From: Tricholoma matsutake
Taxonomy: Eukaryota > Basidiomycota > Agaricomycetes > Agaricales > Tricholomataceae
NCBI GenBank assembly: GCA_026075535.2
Contig: AP026550.1
Location: forward strand, 8,556,001-8,620,000
Length of the DNA: 64,000 nucleotides
Direction of reading: 5' to 3'
This document shows, piece after piece, positions 1 through 12,805 of this stretch (position 1 is the first letter of the stretch; the number at the start of each line of letters is the position of its first letter). The notes under the pieces are model-generated. The model saw nothing but the letters and a program-made list of their open reading frames with translations. It was not told where the DNA came from and made no database searches. Made by a program: the position numbers and the translations under genes.

Positions 1-145
1 CCGCCTATCGTTTCCATGTTTTTGGTCCTATAATGGCTTTCTCCCAACTGCGCCATGACCACATGACATGTATTCCAAGGCCATATAAGAACGGATCGCG
101 CGCCATCATCATCAACCTACAAGCACAGGCTTCTTTTTTTCTGCA

Positions 146-1862
146 ATGACTTCTACTCAACAGACCCCATACCTTTCCGGAGAGACCCTCGACGTCCTGA
201 TCGTCGGTGCAGGCTTCTCCGGCATACACCTACTCCACCAGCTACGTTCCCTCGGTCTTTCTGCCAAAATTTTCGAAGCCGGCGGTGGACTTGGTGGCAC
301 CTGGTATTGGAACTGCTACCCAGGTGCACGCACCGATTCCGACTTCTCCATCTACCAATTTTCTATGGAGGAACTATGGCGCGGGTGGACATGGTCTGAG
401 CGATTCCCCAGTTGGAAAGAGCTCCGTGCCTATTTTGACTATGTTGACAAGAAGCTCGACATCAGCAAAGATGTTGCATTCAACAAGCGGATCATCTCAG
501 CCGATTTCGATGCCGATAGTAACCGCTGGGCCGTCACTGCTCAAGATGGCACCATCGTGCACTCCCGCTTCTTCATCCTCTGCACAGGGTTAGCCTCCAA
601 ACCGTACACCCCTCCCTATCCAGGCCTTGATACTTTCAAGGGAACTCTCCACCACACAGGGTTATGGCCGCAAGACGGCGTAGATCTATGCGGAAAGCGC
701 ATTGGGGTCATTGGAACCGGCGCTAGTGGTGTGCAGCTGATCCAAGAATCCGGCCCTCGAGCTGCCCACCTCACTGTCTTCCAGCGCACTCCGAATTTCG
801 CGCTGCCGATGGTACAACAGACCATCGATTCGCGAAAGCAGGACAAGATGAAGGAGCACCTGTACCCGTATATCTTTCGTAGGCGGTACCAGACCTTTGC
901 AGGGTTCCAATTCAACGGTATCCCGCATAGCATGTTTTCCATCTCCCCAGAGGAGCGTCTGCTCCAATTCGAGGACCTCTGGTCCAAGGGTGGGTTTAAC
1001 TACTGGCTCGGTGTGTATCAGGACATGTTCCTCGATCAGAACGCGAACAATGAGGTGTATAGGTTCTGGCAGAAGAAAGTGGCGGATAGGCTAGAGAATG
1101 AAGAGATGCGTCGTAAGCTGGCTCCGGAAGTTGCACCTCATCCGTTTGGGGTGAAGCGCCCTTGCTTAGAGCAGCGCTATTATGAGGTGTACAACCAACC
1201 GAATGTCGACCTCATAGATGTTTCTGAGAATCCGATATTGGAGATTACGCCAAAGGGAGTGAAGACGGAGGATGGGAAGGAGCACGAGCTTGATGTGCTT
1301 GTGCTAGCGACAGGGTTTGATGCTGTCTCTGGAAGCATCGCACAGATCGATATAAGAGGAACAGACGGGGAGCTGGTACGCGACAAGTGGGAGAAGGGAT
1401 TGTCGACCTACCTGGGGCTTACGGTCGCCAAGTATCCCAATTTGTTCTTCACGTATGGCCCTCATGGACCCACTGGGTTCTGCAACGGTCCCACCTGTGC
1501 TGTATGTATACCCCTTTTTTCGTAATCTGCTACTAATCCGATATCTTATGATGTTCTTCATATAGGAATTTCAAGGCGATTGGATCGTCAACTGCATCAA
1601 ACACATGCGCACCAACGATTTTACGCGCGTCGAAGCTACGGATGCTGCTCAGACGGCGTACGTCGAGTACTTGCACAAGAACTATGAGAAGTACCTATGG
1701 GGCAAGGCTAAATCGTGGTACAATGGGGCCAATATCCCGGGAAAGGTCGTGGAGTCTTTGAATTTTGCAGGTGGAGTGCCGTTGTACATCCAGCTGTGCA
1801 ATGAGAGCGCAGAGAAAGGGTATGATGGCTTTGTGTTTTCGAAGCCTGAGGGTGGTACGTGA
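146..1862 (+). CDS. Baeyer-Villiger-type FAD/NADPH monooxygenase
   Basis: Two exons, 146-1501 and 1566-1862, joined over a 64-nt intron (GTATGT donor, CTAAT branch, TATAG acceptor) give a 550-residue protein, a normal length for the family. Residues 21-26 (GAGFSG) are the FAD dinucleotide-binding motif and residues 50-64 the conserved GGTWYWNCYPGARTD block. Residues 164-175 (FKGTLHHTGLWP) match the Baeyer-Villiger fingerprint FxGxxxHxxxW[P/D]. Residues 190-195 (GTGASG) are the NADPH-binding motif, and ATGFD occurs near the C-terminus. The intron falls inside a conserved GPTCAEFQGDW stretch that reads cleanly only when spliced. Members insert oxygen beside a ketone, or act as N/S-oxygenases. 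The substrate cannot be told. A TATAA at 84-88 lies about 60 bases before the ATG. No partner biosynthetic genes are visible. It looks intact. Confidence 0.9.
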
Positions 1863-3771
1863 GGATTCAGTCTTGACGGAGGTGTCGTGAAGCTCGCTGC
1901 TCTTCGTTGCTGGTGGTTTGCTGAAACATGATACAATTATGATACAGTTCTGTGAAGAGAGTGTAGTACTTGACACGTATATTTTCGAGTAACTCAATTT
2001 ATTTTATACCTTATATGAGTCAGGTTGGACGTGAAAATTGGGACCACGGATGACAAAGGAGTTAGTTGGTCGTGACAAACACTCGAAGCGCACGACAAAT
2101 CCCAGAGGTCGTGATTGAGACGCGTCCAACATTACATGTAGGTTTCGGGTGCCTTAGTTCGTGGTTGAGACCTGAACGTGTAGCGACTCGTAAATCAATG
2201 CACTACATCATCCTCTGGCGACATATTGGAATAGCATCAAGAAAATTCTTACCAGGCTTAGTCTAAGTCCACCAAGTATGTCAAGTCGCTTATTTTTTTA
2301 CTTGACGAAATTATGCAGAACAAAAGTAAGTGCAGCAATACATATAGGATAAGCATGTCAAGCAAGCAAGCGTTGAGTAAGGTATAGCAAGTACACCAAG
2401 CCATTAAGTGAACAGAAGAATAAGTAAGCACAGATCAGTAAGTACAGACTCGTCAGTTGAAAGTAACAGTGCAGGGTCAAGCACGCCAAGCGGAAGGAAC
2501 CACCACTGCACCTGCGCAACAACACGCTCCGCAGTCGATTCGTCCAAGCTTGCGTGGTAGGCTAGCATCCACATCTCAACGCCATCAGGGCCCGAGGGTA
2601 ATCCACTTGCAGAGGACCAACCAACGACATCCGAGGGAAACAGGTCCACACCAATCACGCACGAGCAATTCTTGGTGGCACCGTAGGACCAGAAGATCGC
2701 GTGTCCAAAAGTCACCAGCGAGATCAACTCCTCCCGATGTTGAGCCCCACACGACATGGAGCATATGCATGCCACGCGTCTGTTCACCCCACGGCGTCAA
2801 ATGCAACGGTGGTGGGTGGTTTCGGCCCGTCTCAGTGAGAAGGACCAATTGGCGATCTTGGACATGCGGAATCCTCGCTTGGAACGCAGCATGAGGCTCC
2901 CACATATCCGGTTCAAGCTTGATTGTCGGTGCCAAACACAACAGAGGAGGCGGCTTTGGACCGTCTCCAGCTGGCGCCACACACGAAGCACACGAAAGGC
3001 TCTTAAGCATGTGGCACGAACAGCGTCGCAGCTGGTTGCTATTGGAGAGTGGGTTTGCAGGCGGGATGTGACTGGGCGCTGGCGCTAGGGAGGTTTGATG
3101 GTGATGGAAATTTGGTAAAGAAGGTAGACGGCCCTCCGTAGGAATTCGACAGCATCAACCACTGCGTATCCATATAAGGCCCGAAGTTGTCGTCGGGCTA
3201 ATTATGAGGACCGTTCCGCGCCACCTCCTAGAAGCCCACGAGACTCTCGACCTTGACACTATTCCTGCCACCAACAAAAGGCGTTCGCGAATCAGCACCA
3301 GGACCTGGAGAGAAGGGATAGCGATAATATATATTCACTTCAGCATTGACCAACGGCGGTGCTTGCCTGGGCGGGAGAAACGACAACGGCCCCCATCGGT
3401 CCCGATTCTTCCACCAAATCGCATACACCGCAATAGATAGCAGCATGAAACATGTGCAATGGCGCCTGCCAGGATCTGCATAAAAAGTGTGGCATTTTCC
3501 GAAAGGAACGACGGGGGGGTATGGGAGAGAGTTTGGGAGAGAGTTTGAGTAGTGGGCGTTGCCAGAGTTACGAGTCCGAGGACTCGTCTTTATATATCGA
3601 TTTTACCAGAAATAAGGTTTAAGTGAGCGGCATTGCGGCAAAGAATATGGGGTTTGGAAACGCCGGCGATCGCTACCGCGGCATGTCAGCCGTTGGCCAC
3701 ACCAGAGACAAACACTAACATGCACGAGTCCACACTTCCCTCTCTTCCATCGACACGCGCGATACCACCAT
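1863..3771. other. Spacer without a recognised gene
   Basis: This 1.9 kb stretch contains no reading frame I can assign. Minus-strand frames of 127 and 141 codons (2404-2787, 2585-3010) overlap each other in different phases and show no family motif. A 72-codon minus frame (3228-3446) starts with a short hydrophobic segment followed by WWKNRDRWGP, which faintly recalls a membrane-anchor leader but leads nowhere. Bases 2250-2480 are rich in repeated AAGTAAG/CAAGCAAG words. A TATATA lies at 3591-3597 and could serve the downstream gene. Confidence 0.4.
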
Positions 3772-5632
3772 ATGGCAGCAAGCATGGCGCTAACTGGTCC
3801 CCACAACTGCCCGCACTGTGGTTGCTTCCTCACTCCGAAAAAAGCTCAGGGCGGGAAGGCACCTGGCCACTTCTATCTTCATGTATGCATCCTGACAGGC
3901 TCAAGAATATCTGTTTGTACTAACTGCTGAAATGGAGTGCCACTCTTGTCGCGACTATCATTTTACATTCCCTAAGCACGCAACGACAGGATTGGAGGCT
4001 CTGCCTTTGTCTAGCACACCTGGATCTGCATCCAAACTCGCCCGGAAGAAATTGGCATTCTGTGCTCATGCTGGATGTGCCAGAACTGTGCACAGCTCAT
4101 GCACCAACAAAATGTGCAAGGGCCATTGTGTAGATACAATGGGAGGGTGTGTAGCACCTGCACATAACTACTCAAGCCTTTCAACATGCCAAAAGGACAA
4201 GCGACGGATCTCTGCACCTGACATGAGCGAGTTCAATCTTCGGTGACCTATGGCTCCTATGCAGCACCACCACTATCCATCGCTGCTCTCCTCCCCACCC
4301 CCAGTACCCTCCGATTTCCAGTTTGGCTCTTTTGATGGCTCATTTGAAGGTGGCTCTTTTGATGAACTGGTGGATGAAGTGGCAGAGGGCCTCGTCGGGA
4401 AGTCACTGCTTGAAGTTCTACAGAAGCAGGTGGATCAACAGGCTGCACTCATGGCTGCCGAGGCTGAGCACGAGGCTCAGGAAGACCAGGTGTTTGCCGC
4501 TGCTGTTGCCGCTTCTCTCAGCGACCCTGGACCATTCTCACCTACCAACTCGACCTCACCTTGTCCACCATCGCCTGGCCCTTCCTCTTCTGCACTCCCA
4601 CCACCTTCTACCATCCTCATTGCCCCAACTCGTTGCCCAACGATCACTACACACTTGAGTCCCACTTGGATGCGCGCTTATCAAGATAGATCAAAAGCAA
4701 CAGTGGTCAAAACGGATGCCCATAATGTCGAGGCTGTGCTTGCACACAAGTTCCATGTCGTATTTTGGGATCAAGATGGCCAACCAGGTGATATTCTGTG
4801 TGTTCACAACTGTCCCCAGTGGCCAATCTTTAGGCTTGGTGAGAGGCTCGATGTCCTAGCAGTCCTGGGCAACAACATCGATGCCATTGACTATTATGAT
4901 CTCAAGCACCTTGTGTGGATCAAGACCGATCTGCTCCATCCATACATGCTTTCAGCAGATATGTACGTGTTTCTCCGACGGCGCGATGTGACTTGTATTG
5001 ATCTCGATGACCTTGTCCGACGATTCTCAAAACCTGTGGCCCGTCTTCGAGTGGACATGCGTGAGGAGTGAAGACTTGCTAAGCAGAAGCTGCAGAAGAA
5101 GATGCTCGACGTGCAAGCAGAGGGCAGTGACTTGGAGATTGAGTTTGTAGAGGGTGACTTTGGTGCCATCAAGCGACGACGAGGGAAGCAAGGGTGTGAC
5201 TTGGAACACCCGCTGAAGTATCAGTGCCTGGTGCGGACTCCTTCTCCTGACTCACCAGCTCGTTTGCATCCCAGCTTGCCACCACCTGCCAGACTCGACG
5301 GTTCTGCATTGTCGCCCATCATCATCGCTGAGGGTCCTGCTGTGGCATCGCCAACCTCCATCACTGAGCCTGCTCTTTGTCCATGGCCATATGGGATGTT
5401 CACTATGGACATGGTAGAAGGCTTCATGAGGATGGACAAACTAGAGCACTTGCCAGTACGACAACAATTTCAAGAAGTGTTCAATGAGCCGTTTGTGGCA
5501 TCCACCTACACGGATCAACGCCATCGTTGGCTCAGAGCTTCCCAGGAAGCCCAGGATCATGCCCTTGCTGGACATTGCTCTGCTCGTGGACTGTGGAGTG
5601 TGTTTGCCCATCAAGTGCGGCTCAAGCAGTGA
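3772..5632 (+). pseudogene. GRF-like zinc finger protein of Agaricomycete type, two in-frame TGA stops
   Basis: Exon 1 (3772-3882) is joined over a 55-nt intron with a perfect TACTAAC branch point to exon 2 (3938-5632). The N-terminus shows CPHCGCFL followed across the splice by CHSC, the spacing of a GRF-type zinc ribbon. A second Cys/His-rich segment follows (CAHAGCARTVHSSC, then CKGHCVDTMGGC). The middle is Ser/Pro rich and acidic. The C-terminus has a WPYGMFTMDMVEGF block and ends in a Gln/Arg-rich tail. I recognise this arrangement from uncharacterised, copy-rich Agaricomycete proteins; function is unknown. The frame is broken only by TGA at 4244-4246 and 5069-5071. Both sit where CGA (Arg) would keep the frame open, as elsewhere in this window. 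It converges on the CxC5/CxC6 gene. It may be a cargo or relative of transposon genes. Confidence 0.65.
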
Positions 5633-5819
5633 TCAGGACCCTTGTTCATTCTGGATTTAATATTGTTCTGTAGGTCTCTTGTCAGTCTCGTTTTGCCTAT
5701 CATTTGTCATGTCGACTATCATTTGTTGTGTTCATGCCTCATCTCCTGTAGCTCAATCATCACCAGCAGCTTATATTCATGTACCAGTCGACTAGCTACA
5801 TATTTTCTATACACGAAAG

Positions 5820-8052
5820 TCATAATATATGAGGCTTATGTCCTGCCACCTCAAGTCTCTTCAGAACCTCAACATTGTGAAGCCGGATCATCTCATCAAG
5901 AAAAAAGTTAAACTTCGCTGGGAGCATTTCTTGACACATTGAATGATAGCCTCCAAGCCATGCATTGGTTTGCTCCACGACCAAGGTGTTGAAGAACCAT
6001 GCCCCCTTCTCCCCATCCTGGAGCTCTGGATACATTGCAGGGTTGCAATTTTCTTGGCAGAAGTGGTGTGTTACCTTGTGCTTGTTCAAGAAGTGCCATA
6101 CATCGACACACATACCCATGTCCTGGAAGTATGGATCTTGGGATGCCATCGTTTGTTGCTTAGTGTCACAGTTGCTATCGTAGATAAGGTGTTCAGGTTT
6201 CTGAGCTCCAGGAACAGAGAATGCATTCTTGACCATGACCTTGAGAGCAGTGTGAGCATACATCAGAGGACTTGAAGAGAGATATGAATACCAGAAAGTT
6301 TGAGACTGCCTCAGCACCATACATAGTGGCCCATGCAAAAATGATGCCGCATGGACGCACCAAGGTCTGCTCATTGTGTGTGTGCTGTCTCCCAAACTGT
6401 GCCTTGACCTTTGTGTTCCCAGTGTCCGACTTCTTGGATGGGCATGGCACCTCAATATCCACGGTGTTGTCCACAACCCCGATAGAAGGAGGGTTAGGTG
6501 CATTGAACATGTGAACGTCTTCTCCCACAATCTTGAACCACTCATTGTGCTCCTCCACGTCATCTGCCTCTGCCTCCATCTCGTACAACGTAACAATTGC
6601 ATGCGTTGGGTTTGAGACCTTAGCATGCTGCAGTCGCTCCTTCAGCATGAATGCAGCTTTTCCATGGGCAGTGTTGATTTCTTCCATCTTCTGGTGTGCT
6701 GCTAACAAACAAGTCTTTTTATCCTTTACAACTGGCAGGTCGCACCCTTTAATAGCACAGATGTCATGGTGAGAGAAATGCATGAGGCAAAAGCAATGGC
6801 GGTTGTTGTCGAGTGGGAGAACACAACGGAAGATGCCACAGCATGGATGGCCCATGTTAATGCCATCACCAACAATTACCTGACACTTTCCTACACTGCA
6901 AGGTAAGCTTTCAGCATTACATTAGATGGGAGCAGCAAACGTATGATATTCGCCATCCATCTCGTATACATGCATACACTTGTGGCAAACATGACAGACT
7001 GCCCCGGGTTGGCCATAAAGAACAATGTGTTCATTTTGTGACTCCATGGCAGCCTTGAAGTGGTCCTTTTGTTCACCTGTATGTGGTACCTGGAGACATG
7101 TTCCTTGGCACTGGTGATCAGCGAGAAGGGCGGCAAGAATGAACCCATCCCAGACATGGTTAGTGGTAAGCTTGGTGCCAAAGGGCCACTCGCTCCCCTT
7201 CAGATAGTCTCTAGCCATAGCCATATCATAGAGTTTGGCAGCATTAGATGCAGAGACCCTGTCGCATCAGTGTCAGTTGACGAATGTGAATGTTGGCTAT
7301 GCCACGCACCATCCAAGAAGCATCTGCCCAGTCCACAGTGCAACAACCTTCTCTTCAACAAACTGATGCTCTCCGACTTGAATATAAGTAGGCTTCTTGG
7401 GGCAATACATGCGAATGCTGTTGCGTACACTGTAGTTGTTATGGTAATTGGTGTGACAAGCTGGGCACACAAAATCAGTCTGCAGAGCACATAACCTGAC
7501 ACTATACACACTTACCAGAGCAGGAAAGATGGATCGACCAGGCTGGAAGGACACCGTGCCCTGTTGTATATACAACAACAGCACATTGTTCTTCTTTCTT
7601 GAGTATGGACCCATGTTGCATGCAATCCGAGTTTGAACATGTTTCAGATGGAGGGAAAAGTGTTAGCGAGGCTAAGACAGATGAGGACAGACAAGAGAAT
7701 GATAAAATAGGGACACACTGAGTCCTAGTGCCCAGCTGTGTTCCTTGAACAACATAAGGTCATCATCAAAGAGAAGCCCTGGGGAGGCACTCCAAACATT
7801 GTCTTTAAGGATATCCCATAAAGCATCAATGCACGAGAGAGGGACTCCAGTTGCTTTACTAATGAACTCTTCGATACTGGGAGGTAGGACATCAGGCGCA
7901 CATTCAGGATTGGATTGCTCTGGTGGTAGTGGAAGTTGTATGTCCCTCTTCAGCTGGGCCGCTAGTCGAATGAATTGGTTTATTTCACATAGTGTAAGCC
8001 AACATAACACTGGGTGCTGCTCAAGCTGCTGGAACACACACACGTACCCCAT
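5820..8052 (-). CDS. CxC5/CxC6 cysteine-cluster protein of the KDZ-associated family
   Basis: Proposed exons on the minus strand: 8052-7719, 7671-7516, 7479-7310, 7258-6941, 6895-6292, 6239-5820. Introns of 47, 36, 51, 45 and 52 nt remove interruptions from otherwise continuous family similarity. Visible blocks are the zinc pairs CSNSDC and CPAC, the NYHNNYSV and QVGEHQFVE segments of CxC5, and VGDGINMGHPCCGIF. Further on come the HNEQTLVRPCGII motif, YGAEAVSN, and near the end CQENCNPAMYPEL and EQTNAWLGGY of CxC6. These domains were described as cysteine clusters linked to KDZ transposases, and stand-alone copies are common in Agaricomycetes; the biochemical role is unknown. The 36-nt second intron is shorter than the others, and the phases on its two sides differ by one base, so a one-base indel or misread is likely there. 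The start at 8052 is the only in-frame ATG after an upstream TGA. Confidence 0.75.
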
Positions 8053-8363
8053 GTCAAGAGGATTGCGAGGCCACGTCCTCAGTGCATCGAGAATTGTCGG
8101 AGTGTGAAATGTGATCGACGGCTGACATGCCGCTGTAGTGATCGCCGGTCAGATCGCTAGCATTTTCGCCGGCGTTTCCATTCCACATATGCCCTCCATT
8201 GCAGCACAGATTTCAACATCGGTAAGCCTTGATTTTGAAAGTATTAGATTTGAAGCCCAGCGGATTCTTCCGAGACACGATTTTAAAAGGAAATGATTCT
8301 CACACTTCTACATTCAATATTCAACATTCAGTAGCTGGAGATGCCCTGTTTCATGGACAAGGA

Positions 8364-8490
8364 GGGCCCAAATGACACATTTATTGTGATTTGGGGCCCT
8401 CAGTAAGTTTTTTTCTTTTGTTGTGTTTTCCTTTACTAATCAACTATTTTGATTCAATTTTAGGTTCTAAATATATTGTAACAATGGCCA
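8364..8490. repeat. Dispersed copy of a GGGCCCAAA hairpin repeat
   Basis: GGGCCCAAAT at 8364 pairs with ATTTGGGGCCC ending at 8399, and is followed by AAGTTTTTTT and an AT-rich tail ending TTTTAGGTTCTAAAT. The same order of hairpin, T-run and TTAG-rich tail makes up the 150-bp tandem units at 49.6-50.05 kb, so this is a distant single copy of that repeat. No coding capacity. Confidence 0.55.
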
Positions 8491-8834
8491 TCAAGCCACT
8501 CCACTTGGACCAACTCCAGATGATGATGACACCAACAACAAAATAATGGGACAGGAATAGCACATGGAGAGCAGGCACAGGAGATGGAGATGGGGCCTAC
8601 AACAAGGAAAAGAAGAAAAATGTGAGTGATTAATATGAACATCACAATAGTAGTGATTATGATCACAGAGCCAAGAAAGAGCTGAAGCCACACAGTGGTG
8701 GCAGATGATGAGACAATCCAAAAAATGTCAGAGACAAAGAGTGACAAGGAACACAACTTGAAGAAGGTGCTGCGACAGAGGAAGAGTGTCAGTCAAATAA
8801 AAGGTGGACTTATAAAGGAAAGGAACAGAGTCAA

Positions 8835-9433
8835 TGTTAAGTCCTGAGCTAGACAAAAGAAGATGTCAGAATTCTGGTAGAACCTGGTTGATATCTGTCA
8901 AAGGGTGAAGGGAAGACCAAACAGGAAGGGAAACCCAGTGGGATTCTGGGGCAGAGTCCACTTGATGTGATGCACCAAGTGTAAGGGGAACAGAAAGGAC
9001 TTGGCTTCAACTTGTAAGAAGTTGCACCCTTCTCCTTGTGAAGTGTCCTAATTTCAAGACAAGGGTTAGGTGAGTTCTGGAGGTTTTCTGGGGAGAAGAA
9101 GGTAAAGTTCAAGGTAGACTTAGAAGAGGATTGGAGACATTTAACTTGGTTGGAATTAAGTTAGGTGACTTTGTTGATTTACAAACTGCCTAATACAAGA
9201 CAAAAGTAGCTAGCTTAAATACTAAGGATTGGAGGTGGTCAGAGGTTCCAAGGTTATGATAATTTGCAAACTGGGCTCCAAGACAAATGACTTGAAACCA
9301 TTTCACTGAATTGGAAATAAAGGAATTTCATCTCCAGGCAGTGCTACTGATAGGAGGCAAGCTGTGATGCAAGGTGGCCAGAAAAGACGGTGGAAAACAA
9401 TCGGAAGTCCAGTCAGAGGAATCGGTCTTGACA
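8835..9433. repeat. Solo LTR of a Ty3/gypsy-like element
   Basis: The 599-bp sequence begins TGTTAAGT and ends CTTGACA. It is flanked on both sides by the 5-bp direct repeat GTCAA (8830-8834 and 9434-9438). The copy at 36959-37540 has the same start and loses similarity exactly at the same CTTGACA end, which defines both boundaries. That second copy adjoins a minus-strand gag-like remnant, which is why a gypsy LTR is inferred. No internal region remains, as expected after LTR-LTR recombination. Confidence 0.8.
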
Positions 9434-9555
9434 GTCAATGGAAAACAATGGTGAGACAATTGGAGACTGGGAGGAATTGAGCTGTCATGAGAAGTGATGA
9501 CACTTCATGATGTGATAAGAAGCTGCTCAAGGAATGTGAGACCAGCTAGTTAAAT

Positions 9556-9859
9556 TAGGGAAATGCATGGGTTTCCCACACTTTTATTTCCTAATTTATT
9601 CAATGAGTTTTGCTTGAAAAATCATGAAAAAATGATTTTATGGTAGCTATCCATTGGGTGCTTGTGATACCATGGACAAAATAATATATTTCCATCCTTG
9701 ACACATGAGAAATGTCACCCAAATATTGTTTTATGTGTTGGATCACAAAGAGCCAACAAAACACTTCCAGAAAATCATTTTTTCATGATGTTTCAAGCAA
9801 AACTCATTGAATAAATAAAAGCGTGGGAAACCCATGGGTAAAACCTGTGCATTTCCCTA
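9556..9859. mobile_element. hAT-type foldback MITE, copy 1 (304 bp)
   Basis: The element starts TAGGGAAATGCA and ends TGCATTTCCCTA. Its two halves form a long imperfect inverted repeat containing TTTATTTCCTAATTTATT and its complement. Flanks are GCTAGTTA (9545-9552, then three extra bases) and GCTAGTTT (9860-9867), a degraded 8-bp target duplication. Copies 2 and 3 at 21321 and 34860 have perfect 8-bp duplications, so the hAT-like assignment rests mainly on them. No coding capacity. Confidence 0.8.
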
Positions 9860-9867
9860 GCTAGTTT

Positions 9868-11215
9868 GGGAGAAACAGGGGCTAGTGCCCACTTGGTTGT
9901 AAGAGTGTAGGGTGGGGTGATGCAGTGATGGATGAAAAGAACACAAGATAGACAGACATGAATGGAATTGGTGTCTGACTGGACACTGGCCTTGCAAAGT
10001 GCGAGTGACACCTGAAAGAGTCATCACACAATACTGGGGAGACAAACCAATCAGGGCACAGACAGCACAAGTGATTGGGGTTCTAGCTGAGCTCCTCAAA
10101 AAAGGAAGTTGTCAAACTCATTTACCGAGCACACTCAGTGGGAGCCACTGGAGGAGTGTAAGCAAGGTCAAGGAGCCACTGGGAACAGAGGGAGAAACAT
10201 ACTTAATGGGTGATGAAGACTCATGCTGGAGAAGGAGGAGGGAAAGAGGATAGGAGAGGAACACAAATAGGATGTTAAACCAAATAGCAGGACTTCAGTG
10301 CAGGCAGCAAAAGGGGTGTTGAGATGATCAAGGGTATAATAGATTCCTACGATGGCAAATGGCAGGAGGCTAGACATCCACTGAACACCATTGGGAAGGG
10401 TGAGTGTGAGACAACAACCCAAAGGCAGGAGGCAAGGTGAGGTAGTGGGCTCTGTCACACCAGCATGCTATGTTGGTAATTTCAGAGCTGAGATTGAATT
10501 CATGTCAGGAACTGTGACTGATGTGACTGAAACTGTTCAAAAGCCTACTTTTTGCTCAAATTGGCATCACATTGCCAGTTGCACAGTTGGCTATACTCAT
10601 GTTTTCACTACACGAAAGCTTAGACAAGAAGCATATATATACCCTCAAGAAAGTTGAAGATCAGGAACCACAACTTTGAGACATGTTTTCAAAAATTGTT
10701 CAAACACCTACCCATGACAGAGCCGAGTCATAAACAGAACCAAGCATAAGCAAAGTATGGTAACTAGCAAGAGGTGTCAGATCCACCAATCATGGCTGTC
10801 AGATCCATTCATGACAAAGCACAACTGGTGATTTCCGGGACATGGCATGTGAACGGCATAGACCCTTGCCATCAAATTTGAATCAACTCTGTTCCAAGTC
10901 CAGCGCTGGTAAGTTTAATATGAAAGATTATATACGACAAGTAATCTAGGAAAACACATCTTTACCATGCATACCTGAAGTGTAATTCAGTCTAGGTGGG
11001 AAATTGGAGGAAATGGTTCAAGAGAAGCAGGCACAAAAGATGTTTGCCTTGATCTTTGTGGAGAATCTCCCCGACCATTGTGGATAAATGGGAGGTGGTT
11101 GAGACAATGTAAATCATACACATCAGTGTATATGACTGTGGACCAACCTTGTTTACTTTCTGGTATCTTTAGCCTATTCTCCTCCTCGTTGGTTACGGTG
11201 ATCTTTTCACAGAAT
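9868..11215. other. Gene-poor spacer
   Basis: No convincing gene. Scattered short frames on both strands lack motifs. The stretch sits between the MITE and the membrane-protein gene. Confidence 0.4.
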
Positions 11216-11698
11216 TCATTGAGCTCTGAGGCCGCATTGCTTTCCCATATTAAAGGGGTTAGATATACTAGCGAAGCCCACTTTACACTTCTGGCCTTGC
11301 TGATGTTGATGTAGCGGATACTTCATGTGATTATTCGTGCCATGATTGATATAGATACCACAGTGTGAGCAGAGGACTTCATTAGGAGTAGCAGGATTGA
11401 AAGGTGGTGTATTTTCATTAGACAAGGGACTAGCAGTAGTTGGAAAAGATGAAGAGATATGAACAGGTGGGCAGTCAGAGGAAGCGGAATTCGCAGCCGG
11501 AGAGTTGTGAGAGAGAACATCTGATATAGGGACAGTGGGAAAGGAATGTTGTTGATATGGAACACTATGTATACTGTGAGGTTTCCATGTTGAGAAGGAG
11601 ATGTTGACGTTGACGCGTCTGAAGATACGCGTCCAAACCGTCAGTCGAGATGAAGGCTTATCGCAAAAGCCATCTGAGATGCCGACCTTACCGAGCAA
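11216..11698 (-). CDS. Unrecognised 160-codon frame with a Cys/His cluster
   Basis: A minus-strand frame of 160 codons, Ser/Pro/Asn rich over its first two thirds. It contains CSHCGIYINHGTNNH followed by a further His and Cys (KYPLHQHQQGQKC), which could bind one zinc ion. I do not recognise the family, no splice sites or promoter stand out, and codon use gives no clear support. It is about 220 bases upstream of, and divergent from, the gene at 11921. It could equally be chance coding potential or a remnant of a DNA-binding transposon protein. Confidence 0.3.
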   Translation of the reverse strand: MLGKVGISDGFCDKPSSRLTVWTRIFRRVNVNISFSTWKPHSIHSVPYQQHSFPTVPISDVLSHNSPAANSASSDCPPVHISSSFPTTASPLSNENTPPFNPATPNEVLCSHCGIYINHGTNNHMKYPLHQHQQGQKCKVGFASISNPFNMGKQCGLRAQ

Positions 11699-11920
11699 TC
11701 TCGCTTGCGTCGCCGTTCTCTTGCTTTGCTTACATTAGCTTCCTTTTTTGGGGCCCCCCCACCGTGGGAGCCATGGCCGCGATCGGTGAATCGGACACCT
11801 CTTGGTAACTAGTTTCCTTTCTGTGCTCTTTGTCGGTGCTGATCTTGTTAAAAGAGTGATGCCAAAATCCCTTCGAGGACAACGAAGGAATCACGGTAAC
11901 CACACTTTTTGGAAACCATT

Positions 11921-12635
11921 ATGGCGACAGCACCTTCTTGGCCTTCGCTTTACGATCCTGGTGTAGAAGTAATCCACATACCACACAGGAATCCGATTCA
12001 GCAAGAGGGTTTCTACCTTCACCATTCAATTGGTCCGTCGCTATATCGGATTGTCGGGAAACTATGGCTGACATGTTCTTTGATTTGCAGATATTTTTCG
12101 ATTCACGCTTTATTGGACCCTTATTTTTTACACTCCTATATTTGTCCTCTGCGGAAGTTATGCGTTTTGGAACTTGAACTTTCCCCCATCTCCCCTTCTC
12201 TCTTCAAAGCACGATCCTTTGTCTCCCGAAGCACATGAACTCGTTCAATTGCCAACCCATCGTGGCCATGCAAGGCATCTACGGCCTTCCAAGCTTCCAA
12301 AGGGGCATGAGCGTCGATCCAGAATTGCCTTTGCGCTATTGGTCTTCTTGACGTTCATGATCTTGGGCGTTGCCGGTGCCGTGGTTGCTTCTGCTGTTCT
12401 AGGTTTCACTGTGTTTGGGCTTTATAAAGCCGCCAACTTCAATATGTCCACGTAAGTTTTTCTCACATTTGTCCCATTGTACGTGCTAATGTATCGTTCG
12501 GCAGTTGGATACCGTTCTTGTTAGCCGCTATCCAAGTGCTTGTTAGTCTTATGTGGCGAGTCTGTCATATATTTGATTTATTCACAGCTGACGAAGCGCG
12601 TTAGTATTTGGCCCTCCATCATTGATATTATATGA
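11921..12635 (+). CDS. Small multi-pass membrane protein of unknown function
   Basis: Four exons (11921-12032, 12091-12451, 12505-12541, 12588-12635) separated by introns of 58, 53 and 46 nt encode 185 residues. Splicing restores one frame through hydrophobic stretches that no single frame covers. After a soluble N-terminus of about 37 residues comes a first membrane segment (FTLYWTLIFYTPIFVLCGSY), then a basic loop with several His, Arg and Lys. A second long hydrophobic segment rich in Ala, Val and Gly follows (from IAFALLVFL), with a third around WIPFLLAAIQVLL. The C-terminus is IWPSIIDII. The pattern fits an uncharacterised membrane protein seen across Agaricomycetes. The third exon is only 37 nt. 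It converges on the Mrx8-like gene, with about 170 bases between stops. Confidence 0.7.
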
Positions 12636-12805
12636 TAGCGTAATCTACCCCTTGCTGGATCTACGGACTGTATATTCGAGATCGATTCGACGCTTTTGAT
12701 GTTGTAGTATGATTGAATTCCCATTATGTGCCAAAGAGCCGTCAGAGTGGACCACGCCGTACGGCACTAGCTAGAGTATACTAACAACAAAAATAATTGG
12801 ATTGG